From assembly GCA_964529445.1 (NCBI GenBank), contig CAZGWJ010000078.1:1-12398 (forward strand): DNA of 12,398 bases, read 5' to 3'. Each line of letters begins with the position of its first letter. The first letter of the stretch is position 1. Origin of the DNA: CAZGWJ01 sp964529445. GTDB taxonomy: Bacteria; Oederibacteriota; Muellerivitia; Muellerivitales; Muellerivitaceae. Both the position numbers and the translations under genes were made by a program. Below, in pieces: positions 1 to 6,203 of this stretch. A model generated the notes under the pieces. It did not search any database. It saw nothing but the letters and a program-made list of their open reading frames with translations, and was not told the origin of the DNA.

Positions 1-428
1 TGGTGCTGGCCTACGCCGTCATCGAGCACGTCGAGCCCGCCTGGGTCGCTCCTTGGCTTGGCGAGATCCGGCGTGTGCTCAAGGGGGGGGGCGAACTTTT
101 CATCTTCAAATGTCCGAACGCCTGGGCCCCCTTCGAGCATTTGGGGCGGGTCCTGGGGCTTCCCGTCCATGAACGCCTTCTCGGGGAAAAGGAGTTGAGG
201 GAGACGGTCGAGAGCGCCGGACTCGAGGTCGTGTCGTCGGGGCGTTCGGACTTGTTTCCGGCTTTCCCGCCCCGATCCCTGGGCGGTCTCTGGAACGGGA
301 TCGGCCGGTTGATCCATCCCCTCGAGCGACTTCTCCTGGCCACGCCCCTGCGGTTTTTCTCCCATCATCACTGGACCGTGGCGTCCCGAAGCCCTGCCGC
401 GTCGCGGCGGAAGCCCCGGGACCGATAA
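1..428 (+). CDS. SAM-dependent methyltransferase, C-terminal part (cut by window edge)
   Basis: This is the last 141 codons of a class I S-adenosylmethionine methyltransferase whose N-terminus lies outside the window. The frame is open from the first bases, so the GTG at 3 is probably internal. What remains starts at the acidic post-II motif (LAYAVIEHVEP, residues 2-12), followed by the usual helix and the motif III strand VLKGGGELFIFKCPN (25-39), as in Methyltransf_11/23-type enzymes. The SAM-binding GxGxG loop is missing only because of the edge. The C-terminal part (from about residue 85) is basic and amphipathic, ends in SRSPAASRRKPRDR, and has no recognisable domain. The substrate cannot be told. 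The neighbours (exported TPR protein, glycosyltransferase) make a cell-surface polymer or lipid target possible, but that is inference. Confidence 0.8.
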   Translation, partial: VLAYAVIEHVEPAWVAPWLGEIRRVLKGGGELFIFKCPNAWAPFEHLGRVLGLPVHERLLGEKELRETVESAGLEVVSSGRSDLFPAFPPRSLGGLWNGIGRLIHPLERLLLATPLRFFSHHHWTVASRSPAASRRKPRDR

Positions 429-453
429 AGCACGTGCAAAACCCCGACCGGAG

Positions 454-482
454 GCGCCCTTTTCCCCTTTGAAGGGGGGCGC
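454..482. other. Inverted repeat overlapping the -35 of the TPR gene promoter
   Basis: GCGCCC at 454-459 is matched by GGGCGC at 477-482, with an inner CCCC/GGGG pairing (464-467 with 474-477). The structure follows the methyltransferase stop by 25 bp and covers the -35 hexamer at 469-474. It could be a weak terminator for the upstream gene, but there is no T-run, or it could be an operator. The role is unknown. Confidence 0.3.
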
Positions 483-497
483 ACCCTCTCCTATAAT
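469..497 (+). promoter_or_regulatory. Sigma-70-type promoter for the TPR/glycosyltransferase unit
   Basis: TTGAAG at 469-474 and a perfect TATAAT at 492-497 are separated by 17 bp. Transcription would start near 504 and give a leader of about 27 nt, with an AGGAG ribosome binding site at 519-523 (caAGGAGcc) before the GTG start at 531. The fit to the sigma-70 consensus is close; activity is inferred. Confidence 0.7.
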
Positions 498-530
498 CCA
501 AAGGTCCGATCGCACCCCAAGGAGCCTCCC

Positions 531-1730
531 GTGTCCTTCATCCGCAAGTCGATCCTGATGGCCGTCGCGTCCGTGGTCCTTTCGGCCTCCGGCGCCCATT
601 CCGTCGAACCCAAGAGCCAGTATTTCCTCGACAAGGGCAATCTCTACCTCAAGAAGGGCAAACTCGAAACGGCCTTGAAGTATTTCCGCGAGGCCATCGA
701 CATCGACCCCTACAACGCCGAGGCGCGCAACAATCTCGCCCGCGTGTATTGCCAGAAGGACATGCATGACGAGGCCCTCGGGGAGATCGACCGCGCCCTC
801 CAGATCCGCCCCGATTATGCCGAGGCCTATTGCAACCGGGCCTACGCCTACAACCAGAAGCGCATGTACAAGGAGGCCGAGGCCGCGGCCCGTCAATCCA
901 TCCGGATCGACCCGAATTCGGGTCCTTCGTACTTCAACCTGGGTCTCGCGCTCATGAACGCCGGAAAGAACCGCCAGGCGGTCGAACCCATGAAGACCGC
1001 CGTTCGTCTCCTTCCGGGCGATCCCGAGCCGTCCATTCGCCTGGGTGATCTCTACCGGACGATGGGCAGGCGCGAGGAAGCCTTCGCCTACTACCGCCAG
1101 GCCGTCCAGACCGCCCCCCTCTCCTCCGGCGCCCGCACCCGGCTCGGCGACCTGTACATGGAGCGGGGAGAGGACGACCGTGCCTTCGAACAGTACGTGG
1201 CCGCATCGAAGCTGGACCCGATGGACATCCCTTCCCATTACCAACTCGCCGATTATCACAAGAGCCGGCGTGACTGGATCAAGGCGAGGTCCGAATACCT
1301 GAAGATCCTGGCGATCGACGACGAGCAGGCCCGGGCGCACCGGGAAGTGGCCCGCCTCTACGAAAGGGAGGACCTGGTCGGCCATGCGCTCAACCACTGG
1401 GATGCCTATGTGAATCTGGAGCCCAAGGACGAGGAGGCCGTCCGGCACCGGAACGAGATGAGGAAACCCCTCCTGAGCAAGAAGGAAGCCGAGCGCATGG
1501 AGCGTTTCGAGAGGGAGATCGACAAGGAAAAGGCCAAGCAGATGGAGGAGGAGATCAAGAAGAAGAAGGAACTCGAGGCCGCGGCCAAGGCGGGCAAACC
1601 GGCCCCTCCCTCCGTGGGGACATCCGCCCAGCCGAAGACCGTCTCGACCCCCGAAAAGGGATCGGCGGTTCCGGGAAAACCCGCGCCTCCCGCCGTCAAC
1701 AACGGTGCGTCCTCCGGGAAGGCCCAGTAG
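531..1730 (+). CDS. Exported tetratricopeptide-repeat protein with charged coiled-coil tail
   Basis: A 399-residue protein. Residues 1-24 form a signal peptide (basic MSFIRKS, then a hydrophobic stretch, with likely cleavage after AHS), so it should act outside the cytoplasm. Residues 27-298 are eight back-to-back 34-residue TPR units, with the usual G/Y/L/A/P spacing (for example units ending IDIDP, LQIRP, IRIDP, SKLDP, VNLEP). TPR arrays are protein-binding scaffolds. Residues about 308-352 are almost entirely Glu, Lys and Arg and should form a coiled coil. The last 45 or so residues are Pro/Ala/Ser/Gly-rich and probably disordered. The GTG start is supported by an upstream AGGAG site. It is the first gene of a unit with the glycosyltransferase 20 bp downstream, which hints at a role in envelope polymer assembly. 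The binding partner is unknown. Confidence 0.93.
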   Translation: MSFIRKSILMAVASVVLSASGAHSVEPKSQYFLDKGNLYLKKGKLETALKYFREAIDIDPYNAEARNNLARVYCQKDMHDEALGEIDRALQIRPDYAEAYCNRAYAYNQKRMYKEAEAAARQSIRIDPNSGPSYFNLGLALMNAGKNRQAVEPMKTAVRLLPGDPEPSIRLGDLYRTMGRREEAFAYYRQAVQTAPLSSGARTRLGDLYMERGEDDRAFEQYVAASKLDPMDIPSHYQLADYHKSRRDWIKARSEYLKILAIDDEQARAHREVARLYEREDLVGHALNHWDAYVNLEPKDEEAVRHRNEMRKPLLSKKEAERMERFEREIDKEKAKQMEEEIKKKKELEAAAKAGKPAPPSVGTSAQPKTVSTPEKGSAVPGKPAPPAVNNGASSGKAQ

Positions 1731-1750
1731 CGGGCGGTCGGGCCCACCTC

Positions 1751-2458
1751 ATGCGTACCGCCGTCGTCCTTCCCGTCTTCAACGAGGCCGCCACGCTTAC
1801 GGAAGTCCTGGATGCACTGCAACGGATCGGGGGCATGGACATCGTCCTGGTAGACGACGGGTCCACCGACGAGACCCCCGGCATCGCGAAACAACGCCGG
1901 CTTTCCTGCGTATGGACCCACCCCTCCAATCTTGGTTATGGCCGATCCCTCATCGACGGTTTCCGCCACGTGATCGACGGCGGTTACGAAGCCTGCATCA
2001 CGATGGACGCCGACGCCCAGCATGAACCCGACCGGATTCCTTGCTTCCTCGACAAGTTGAAAGATTTCGACATCGTTTCAGGCAGTCGTTACCTGGATCC
2101 GGAACTGATGAAACAGGGGATACCCCCTCCGGAACGCCTCGAGATCAACCGTCTCGTCACGGAAAGGATCAACGCAATCACCGGGTACCGCCTGACCGAC
2201 AGCTTCTGCGGTTTCAAGGCCTATCGGACGGAGGGCTTGAGCAAACTCCGGCTGACCGAGGAGAATTACGGCATGCCGCTCCAGGTCTGGATCCAGGCGT
2301 TCCGCGCGGGATTGACGGTCACCGAATGCGCCATTCCCCTCATCTACCGCGACCACAGTCGCAACTTCAACGACCGTTTCGCCGACCGCGAGGAAAGGTT
2401 GGCCCATTACCTGGAGGTGTTGGCGCGCGAGACGGCCCTCCTCTCGACACCGCTTTGA
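1751..2458 (+). CDS. Family 2 glycosyltransferase, polyprenol-phosphate sugar transferase type
   Basis: A 235-residue GT-A fold glycosyltransferase of the dolichol/polyprenol-phosphate mannosyltransferase (DPM1-like) group. Such enzymes move a sugar from a nucleotide sugar to a lipid phosphate at the inner face of the membrane. Visible motifs are the N-terminal strand VVLPVFNEA (5-13), the nucleotide-binding DDGSTDE (35-41), the metal-binding DAD in MDADAQ (85-90) and SGSRY (100-104). The acceptor loop includes TDSFCGFKAYR. There are no C-terminal membrane helices, so it is the soluble single-domain form. It starts at ATG 20 bp after the TPR gene and ends 7 bp before the next gene, so the three are probably cotranscribed. 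The sugar and lipid acceptor cannot be read from the sequence. Confidence 0.9.
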   Translation: MRTAVVLPVFNEAATLTEVLDALQRIGGMDIVLVDDGSTDETPGIAKQRRLSCVWTHPSNLGYGRSLIDGFRHVIDGGYEACITMDADAQHEPDRIPCFLDKLKDFDIVSGSRYLDPELMKQGIPPPERLEINRLVTERINAITGYRLTDSFCGFKAYRTEGLSKLRLTEENYGMPLQVWIQAFRAGLTVTECAIPLIYRDHSRNFNDRFADREERLAHYLEVLARETALLSTPL

Positions 2459-2465
2459 TGCACCC

Positions 2466-4022
2466 ATGAGATCCATCCCTGATCCCGCATCGATCCAGGG
2501 CGGTTTGGTCCTCTCCCCGGAGCGCCTTGACGATTGGACCGCCGGGGTCTTGCGGAATCGGGACCGCCTGTTGCGCGGGGCCTATTTCGGAATTCCAACC
2601 GAAGAGATCCGCATGGGCCTTGGGGTATCCACGGATCGCCCGGTCGTCGTGTCAGGGCACCAACCGGTGATGATGCACCCGGGGCTTTATGCCAAACCCC
2701 TCACGGCTTCGGTGGTGGCAGCACGGATCGGGGGTTTGGCCCTGCATAAGGTGACCGACACGGATGTGCCCCGCGAATGGGCATTCCGGTTTCCGGGACC
2801 TTCGGGGGTCGAGCGGACGAACCCTTTTTTCGATGCAAGTCGGCAGGACGTCCCGTATGCCGACCAACCGGTGCCATCCGAAGACGGCATCGCGACCCTT
2901 CTCGATCGGTGCTCGCAACAATCGACGGCCACCATCCGGAAGACGCTTCAGGGCTGGCGAGAGCCGTTCCTGGCGGCCTTGCGGTCCTCTCGCCAATGGG
3001 TGGAATTCCACGAAAAGACCCTGGGACTCCTTGATGCGGTGACGGGTCTCGATCGATCCCGTCTCGTCTCCAGCGCGATCTTCGCAACGCCCGTCTTCCT
3101 CCGCTACGCGGCCGCCTGGTTGAGGTCCCTGGATTCCCTCGGTGCGGCGTACAACGGAGCCCTCGACCTTTATCGGAGGGAGCTCAGCCTGCGTAACGCC
3201 GCAGAACCATCCCCCGATCTCCGTACCGAAGGGGAGTGGCGGGAGGCGCCCTTCTGGTTGGCCCTGCCCGGTTCTCCCCGGGAGTCGCTTTGGATGAAGC
3301 GAATGGGACCGGAGGAGGTCCTCCTGAAAGGCGGTGTGAGCGGCCGCGAGTGGAAGGCTTCCTGGCCGGGAGGTGTTCTGAAGGTCGAGGGCGAGGTCCG
3401 GGTGTGGCCCAAAGCATTGCCCCAATCGCTCTTCGTCCGGCTCTTCTTGGGTGACCTCTTCATCCATGGAACGGGCGGGGGTCGTTATGAAAGGGTCAAC
3501 GATCTCTTCTTTCGAGCGGTTTTCGGGGAGGAACCACCGCTCTACGGTGTCGTCTCAGCCACCTTTCGGATCGATGAGGCGGAGCGCACCGAGGCCTCGA
3601 AAGGATTGGAACGGCAGGAGCACAGACTGCGATGGAAACGGATATTCCAGCAGAATCCCGAATACACAGTGACCCGTACCGGCGAATGGGGACAGGAACT
3701 CGATGCCGATCTGGCGGAGAATCTCCGTAAATGGGTGGCCGAATCGGGCTTTCAGAAGCTCGTGCGTGACAAGGAGGTTTGCCTGGAACGTTTGAAGGAT
3801 CCGCAAGCCCGCAGCGAGGCTGGTCGGGCAATCCGAGAGATCAACCGTGCAATGCAGGATTTTCTGGGTCCCTTGTTAAACGTGGATTTCAATGCCTACG
3901 AGAGCATCCGTGATGCTTATCAACTTCTTGCGGAAAGCTACGGGTGGCGGGAATACCCGTTCTTCCTTCACGATCCGGGTTCGTTCCTCGATCTGCGCAA
4001 GAGGATCGAAACCGGGATTTGA
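2466..4022 (+). CDS. Conserved uncharacterised protein with GHQP...H motif, BshC-like organisation
   Basis: A 518-residue soluble protein without signal peptide or membrane segment. Near the N-terminus it has VVSGHQP (61-67) and H71-P-G, then a VTDTDVP segment (96-102). Around 332-342 it has FIHGTGGGRYE, followed by a FFRAVFGEEPP loop. Residues about 370-480 are helical and highly charged. This order (G[HQ]QP motif, Rossmann-like part, a [FL]HG.GG.[KR]Y motif, then helices) recalls BshC, the last enzyme of bacillithiol synthesis. It also resembles, from memory, an uncharacterised family in Planctomycetes-type genomes. Overall identity to true BshC looks low, so I do not assign that function. 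It is the third gene of the TPR/glycosyltransferase unit, starting 7 bp after it. The coding call is secure; the family link is tentative. Confidence 0.6.
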   Translation: MRSIPDPASIQGGLVLSPERLDDWTAGVLRNRDRLLRGAYFGIPTEEIRMGLGVSTDRPVVVSGHQPVMMHPGLYAKPLTASVVAARIGGLALHKVTDTDVPREWAFRFPGPSGVERTNPFFDASRQDVPYADQPVPSEDGIATLLDRCSQQSTATIRKTLQGWREPFLAALRSSRQWVEFHEKTLGLLDAVTGLDRSRLVSSAIFATPVFLRYAAAWLRSLDSLGAAYNGALDLYRRELSLRNAAEPSPDLRTEGEWREAPFWLALPGSPRESLWMKRMGPEEVLLKGGVSGREWKASWPGGVLKVEGEVRVWPKALPQSLFVRLFLGDLFIHGTGGGRYERVNDLFFRAVFGEEPPLYGVVSATFRIDEAERTEASKGLERQEHRLRWKRIFQQNPEYTVTRTGEWGQELDADLAENLRKWVAESGFQKLVRDKEVCLERLKDPQARSEAGRAIREINRAMQDFLGPLLNVDFNAYESIRDAYQLLAESYGWREYPFFLHDPGSFLDLRKRIETGI

Positions 4023-4031
4023 CCTTCCAGT

Positions 4032-4040
4032 TGGTATAAT
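4032..4040 (+). promoter_or_regulatory. Extended -10 promoter for the methyltransferase-dut unit
   Basis: TGgTATAAT at 4032-4040 is a perfect extended -10 element (TG, one base, TATAAT). No good -35 stands 16-18 bp upstream, which extended -10 promoters tolerate. Transcription would begin near 4047, about 18 nt before the ATG at 4065, just ahead of the GAGGGAG ribosome binding site (4056-4062). Confidence 0.55.
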
Positions 4041-4064
4041 CCCGGGGACGTTCAAGAGGGAGCC

Positions 4065-4736
4065 ATGAAGGAAAAACCGAAAGGTTATTTCAGCAACGAG
4101 CGGCCTGAGATGCTTGCCTTCATTCCCGGGGATGTCCGCAAGGTCCTGGAGGTCGGTTGCGGCGAGGGCGGGTTCTCGGCCCTCCTGAAGCGTGTGCGGC
4201 GATGCGAGACATGGGGGGTCGAGCTGGAACCGAATGCCGCCCGCGCGGCTTCCCGACGCTTGGATCGCGTCCTTCGCGGGGACCTGGTTGCGGCATTGAA
4301 ACGCCTGCCCGCCCGTTCGTTCGACGCCGTGGTCTTCAACGATGTTCTGGAGCACATGGCCGACCCCGGCGCCGCCCTCGGGAAGGTCCGGCGGCTCCTC
4401 GCCCCCGGGGGTGTCGTGGTGGCGTCGGTCCCGAACGTGTTGCACCTTTCCGTCCTGAAACGCCTGTTGTGGGACCGCGATTGGCGCTATGAGGCCCACG
4501 GGGTCCTGGACGCAACCCACTTGAGGTTCTTCACGAGGAGAAGCCTGGTCCGGCTCTTCGAGGGATGCGGTTACAGGGTTATGCGGCTGGAGGGATTGAA
4601 CGCATCCCGGCCTTTCGCGTCGGGGTGCCTCGCCTTCCTGACGCTGGGGCACCTCTTCGAATCCCGCTACCTCCAGTTCGCTTGCGTGGCGGCTCCGGTG
4701 GCCGGGGGGTCGCACGACCGAAAGGAAACATCATGA
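4065..4736 (+). CDS. Class I SAM-dependent methyltransferase
   Basis: A complete 223-residue methyltransferase of the Methyltransf_23/11 type. Motif I is VLEVGCGEG (27-35), the acidic end of strand 2 is GVELEP (51-56), and the motif II region is FDAVVFNDVLEHM (86-98). Motif III is LLAPGGVVVASVPN (111-124). The later LDATHLRFFTRRSL segment (148-161) is typical of methyltransferases found next to glycosyltransferases and O-antigen or surface-polysaccharide genes. The start ATG follows a GAGGGAG site. Its stop codon overlaps the dut start (ATGA at 4733-4736), so the two are translationally coupled. The substrate is unknown; a sugar or lipid target is a guess from the relatives and from the glycosyltransferase upstream. 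Confidence 0.9.
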   Translation: MKEKPKGYFSNERPEMLAFIPGDVRKVLEVGCGEGGFSALLKRVRRCETWGVELEPNAARAASRRLDRVLRGDLVAALKRLPARSFDAVVFNDVLEHMADPGAALGKVRRLLAPGGVVVASVPNVLHLSVLKRLLWDRDWRYEAHGVLDATHLRFFTRRSLVRLFEGCGYRVMRLEGLNASRPFASGCLAFLTLGHLFESRYLQFACVAAPVAGGSHDRKETS

Positions 4737-5188
4737 CGGACGCATCGCCGGTACTTCGCATCTTGGTCCTTCCCGGGAACGAGGACCTCGAACTTCCGGC
4801 CTATGCCACGGAGGGCTCGGCGGGCCTCGACCTGAGGGCAGCTCTCGCGCAACCTCTCGTTCTTGCACCGGGCGAGCGGAGCGCGGTGCCCACGGGCCTG
4901 GTGATGGCGATCCCACCGGGTTACGAGGGTTGCGTGAGGCCCCGCAGTGGGTTGGCCGCCAAGCACGGTTTGACGCTCACCAACGCCCCCGGTACCATCG
5001 ATTCCGACTATCGGGGCGAGGTCAAGGTCCTGGTCATCAATCTGGGGAAAGAGGATGTGACCCTGAAACGCGGGGATCGTATCGCCCAAATGCTCGTTTC
5101 GCCCGTGGCGAGGGCAACGATCGTGAAAGCGGAATCCTTGGACGAGACGAGCCGCGGGGCCGGTGGTTTCGGCCACACAGGCGTTTGA
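4733..5188 (+). CDS. dut: dUTP diphosphatase (dUTPase)
   Basis: A 151-residue trimeric dUTPase, which hydrolyses dUTP to dUMP and pyrophosphate, keeping uracil out of DNA and supplying dUMP for dTMP synthesis. All five family motifs are present in order: AGLDLRA (30-36), RSGLAAKHG (71-79), the uracil-binding hairpin TNAPGTIDSDYRGEV (83-97) with the catalytic Asp and Tyr, GDRIAQMLV (114-122), and the C-terminal lid RGAGGFGHTG (141-150). The lid has Ala where RGEGGFG or RGSGGFG is commoner. The ATG at 4733 is chosen because length and N-terminus then match the family. The reading frame is open back to 4565, but that stretch overlaps the methyltransferase. The ATGA overlap indicates translational coupling. 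Confidence 0.97.
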   Translation: MTDASPVLRILVLPGNEDLELPAYATEGSAGLDLRAALAQPLVLAPGERSAVPTGLVMAIPPGYEGCVRPRSGLAAKHGLTLTNAPGTIDSDYRGEVKVLVINLGKEDVTLKRGDRIAQMLVSPVARATIVKAESLDETSRGAGGFGHTGV

Positions 5189-5198
5189 GGAGGGGATG

Positions 5199-5915
5199 AT
5201 GAAGGTGTTTCCGGCCCGTATCGTTCTATGGTTGGCGCTCGTTCCGATGGCGCTTGCGGCGGCACCGTCCGCGATCCCGAACCGGGAAAAGTGCGATTCC
5301 CCGAAGGCGGTCGAGATCATCCAGGGGGCGCTCCGGAAAACCCAACCGCTCGAGGCCCGGGGTGAGGCGGAGGGTTCCTTTCTGGCCTATCGGAAGGCCG
5401 CTCGTACCATCCTCGAGGGGTTTCCCGAGTGCGAGGACATCCGGGGCCGACTGGAGGATTCCCTGGATCGGACCGAAGCCATGGGGCGCTCCGTCGATCG
5501 GGCACAGGAATTGAGGGGTACTTTCGATTCCATCCTGCAGGATTACCTACCCAAGGCCCCCCCGCCGACAATGCGCACCGAATCCCGGGCGACAGCCGGT
5601 GTCGTCCCGACTCCGGATATCCCTTCGGCGACCCGGGAGGGATGTGGGGAGTGGGAGATGGAGGGGACAGCGGGGGACGGGTGCCCGCAGGGTGATGACT
5701 TCATCTACTGGATGAGCGATCCCTATTTCCTCATGCTGGAGATTATCCTGCTAGGATTGCTTTTCTTGATCCGCGAAGTGCGTCGTCTCCGGGGGATCAG
5801 GAATGGACCTTCCCGGATTCCGTTCGTTCGACCGTATCGTTACCGGACGATGCCGGAGAGGGTGGTTCGGTTGGGGAAAGGTGATGCGCTTCGGTCCCGC
5901 CGCGCCCGGCATTGA
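5199..5915 (+). CDS. Single-pass membrane protein with signal peptide, unknown function
   Basis: A 238-residue protein I do not recognise. Residues 1-22 look like a signal peptide (MKVFPARIV, hydrophobic core, ending AAA). Residues 25-172 would be extracytoplasmic. This part holds charged helices (40-118), a Pro-rich linker (119-143) and four cysteines (32, 78, 149, 162) that could form two disulfides. Residues about 175-192 form one membrane helix (FLMLEIILLGLLFLI), followed by a very basic tail of about 45 residues rich in Arg, consistent with a cytoplasmic end. AGGAGG at 5188-5193 sits 5 nt before the ATG at 5199, which favours that start over the adjacent ATG at 5196 and the GTG at 5163. 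It begins 10 bp after dut and is probably cotranscribed. Function is unknown. Confidence 0.8.
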   Translation: MKVFPARIVLWLALVPMALAAAPSAIPNREKCDSPKAVEIIQGALRKTQPLEARGEAEGSFLAYRKAARTILEGFPECEDIRGRLEDSLDRTEAMGRSVDRAQELRGTFDSILQDYLPKAPPPTMRTESRATAGVVPTPDIPSATREGCGEWEMEGTAGDGCPQGDDFIYWMSDPYFLMLEIILLGLLFLIREVRRLRGIRNGPSRIPFVRPYRYRTMPERVVRLGKGDALRSRRARH

Positions 5916-5919
5916 TATC

Positions 5920-5949
5920 TTGACAAAATTCCGGATTTCAAGCGATAAT
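5920..5949 (+). promoter_or_regulatory. Strong sigma-70-type promoter for the lysine-peptide transcript
   Basis: A perfect TTGACA (5920-5925) and GATAAT (5944-5949) are 18 bp apart. The -35 begins only 5 bp after the preceding stop codon. Transcription is predicted to start near 5956, directly before a hairpin. This is the best promoter match in the window. Confidence 0.8.
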
Positions 5950-5957
5950 GCTACAAC

Positions 5958-5978
5958 TCCCATGTAGGATTCATGGGA
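5958..5978 (+). promoter_or_regulatory. 5' leader hairpin of the lysine-peptide transcript
   Basis: TCCCATG (5958-5964) and CATGGGA (5972-5978) form a perfect 7-bp stem with the loop TAGGATT. It lies at about +2 of the predicted transcript. A hairpin at the very 5' end usually protects mRNA from decay, but it could also be a protein or RNA binding site. Confidence 0.6.
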
Positions 5979-6019
5979 ACCACCCAAGTCTCTCAATCCG
6001 AAGGGGGGGAGTTTCGAAC

Positions 6020-6064
6020 ATGGCGAAGAAGAAAAAGAAGGTCGCTAAGAAGAAGAAGAAATAA
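6020..6064 (+). CDS. 14-residue lysine-rich peptide MAKKKKKVAKKKKK
   Basis: A tiny open frame, ten of whose fourteen residues are lysine: two K5 blocks separated by Val-Ala. GGAG at 6008-6011, in a longer G-run, stands 8 nt before the ATG, an ideal Shine-Dalgarno distance. The frame sits alone between its own promoter (5920-5949) and a strong terminator (6104-6138). Lys codons are mostly AAG, with AAA at the third Lys and the last Lys. The frame stays open upstream to an ATG at 5948 (38 residues in all), but that ATG overlaps the -10 box, so it could not be in the transcript. A polycation like this could bind nucleic acid, ribosomes or acidic lipids, or serve as a slow-translating leader; no function is known to me. 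Expression is inferred from the signals only. Confidence 0.6.
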   Translation: MAKKKKKVAKKKKK

Positions 6065-6065
6065 C

Positions 6066-6083
6066 GCAACTTTCGTTCGTTGC
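6066..6083 (+). other. Small hairpin after the lysine-peptide stop codon
   Basis: GCAAC (6066-6070) and GTTGC (6079-6083) form a 5-bp stem with an 8-nt loop immediately after the TAA. It is a weak structure taken alone, but with the 5' hairpin and the terminator it makes most of the non-coding part of this short transcript structured. Confidence 0.35.
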
Positions 6084-6103
6084 CAAGTTTGAAATTGTGT
6101 CAA

Positions 6104-6138
6104 AAAGAGCAGAATGAAAATTCTGCTCTTTATTATTT
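6104..6138 (+). terminator. Intrinsic terminator of the lysine-peptide transcript
   Basis: A perfect 12-bp stem (6104-6115 with 6120-6131, core AAAGAGCAGAAT) is capped by a GAAA tetraloop and followed by TATTATTT. The A-run on the 5' side and T-run on the 3' side make it likely to work well on the + strand and perhaps on the - strand. It ends the transcript at about 180 nt. Confidence 0.9.
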
Positions 6139-6174
6139 AGCAGGATGCTGGGAGAATTTTCCGGCAACCTTCCA

Positions 6175-6197
6175 GGGATCCACGATGAACGGATCCC
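6175..6197. promoter_or_regulatory. Inverted repeat just upstream of the GH5 gene
   Basis: GGGATCC (6175-6181) and GGATCCC (6191-6197) are perfect inverted 7-mers around a 9-nt spacer, ending 6 bp before the ATG at 6204. It could be an operator or an mRNA hairpin controlling access to the start. I see no convincing promoter between the terminator at 6138 and this gene. Confidence 0.4.
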
Positions 6198-6203
6198 CCC
6201 GGC

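Noticed and set aside
2466..4022. Naming this gene bshC
   Set aside because: Only the order of motifs and a few residues resemble BshC, and bacillithiol partners bshA/bshB are not in the window, so the symbol would overstate the evidence.
4565..4732. N-terminal extension of dUTPase
   Set aside because: It would overlap the methyltransferase by about 170 bp. The ATG at 4733 gives the usual dUTPase length and an ATGA coupling.
5948..6064. 38-residue in-frame extension of the lysine peptide starting at ATG 5948
   Set aside because: That ATG overlaps the -10 box and precedes the predicted transcription start, and the ideal ribosome binding site points to ATG 6020. It would be reconsidered if transcription starts further upstream.
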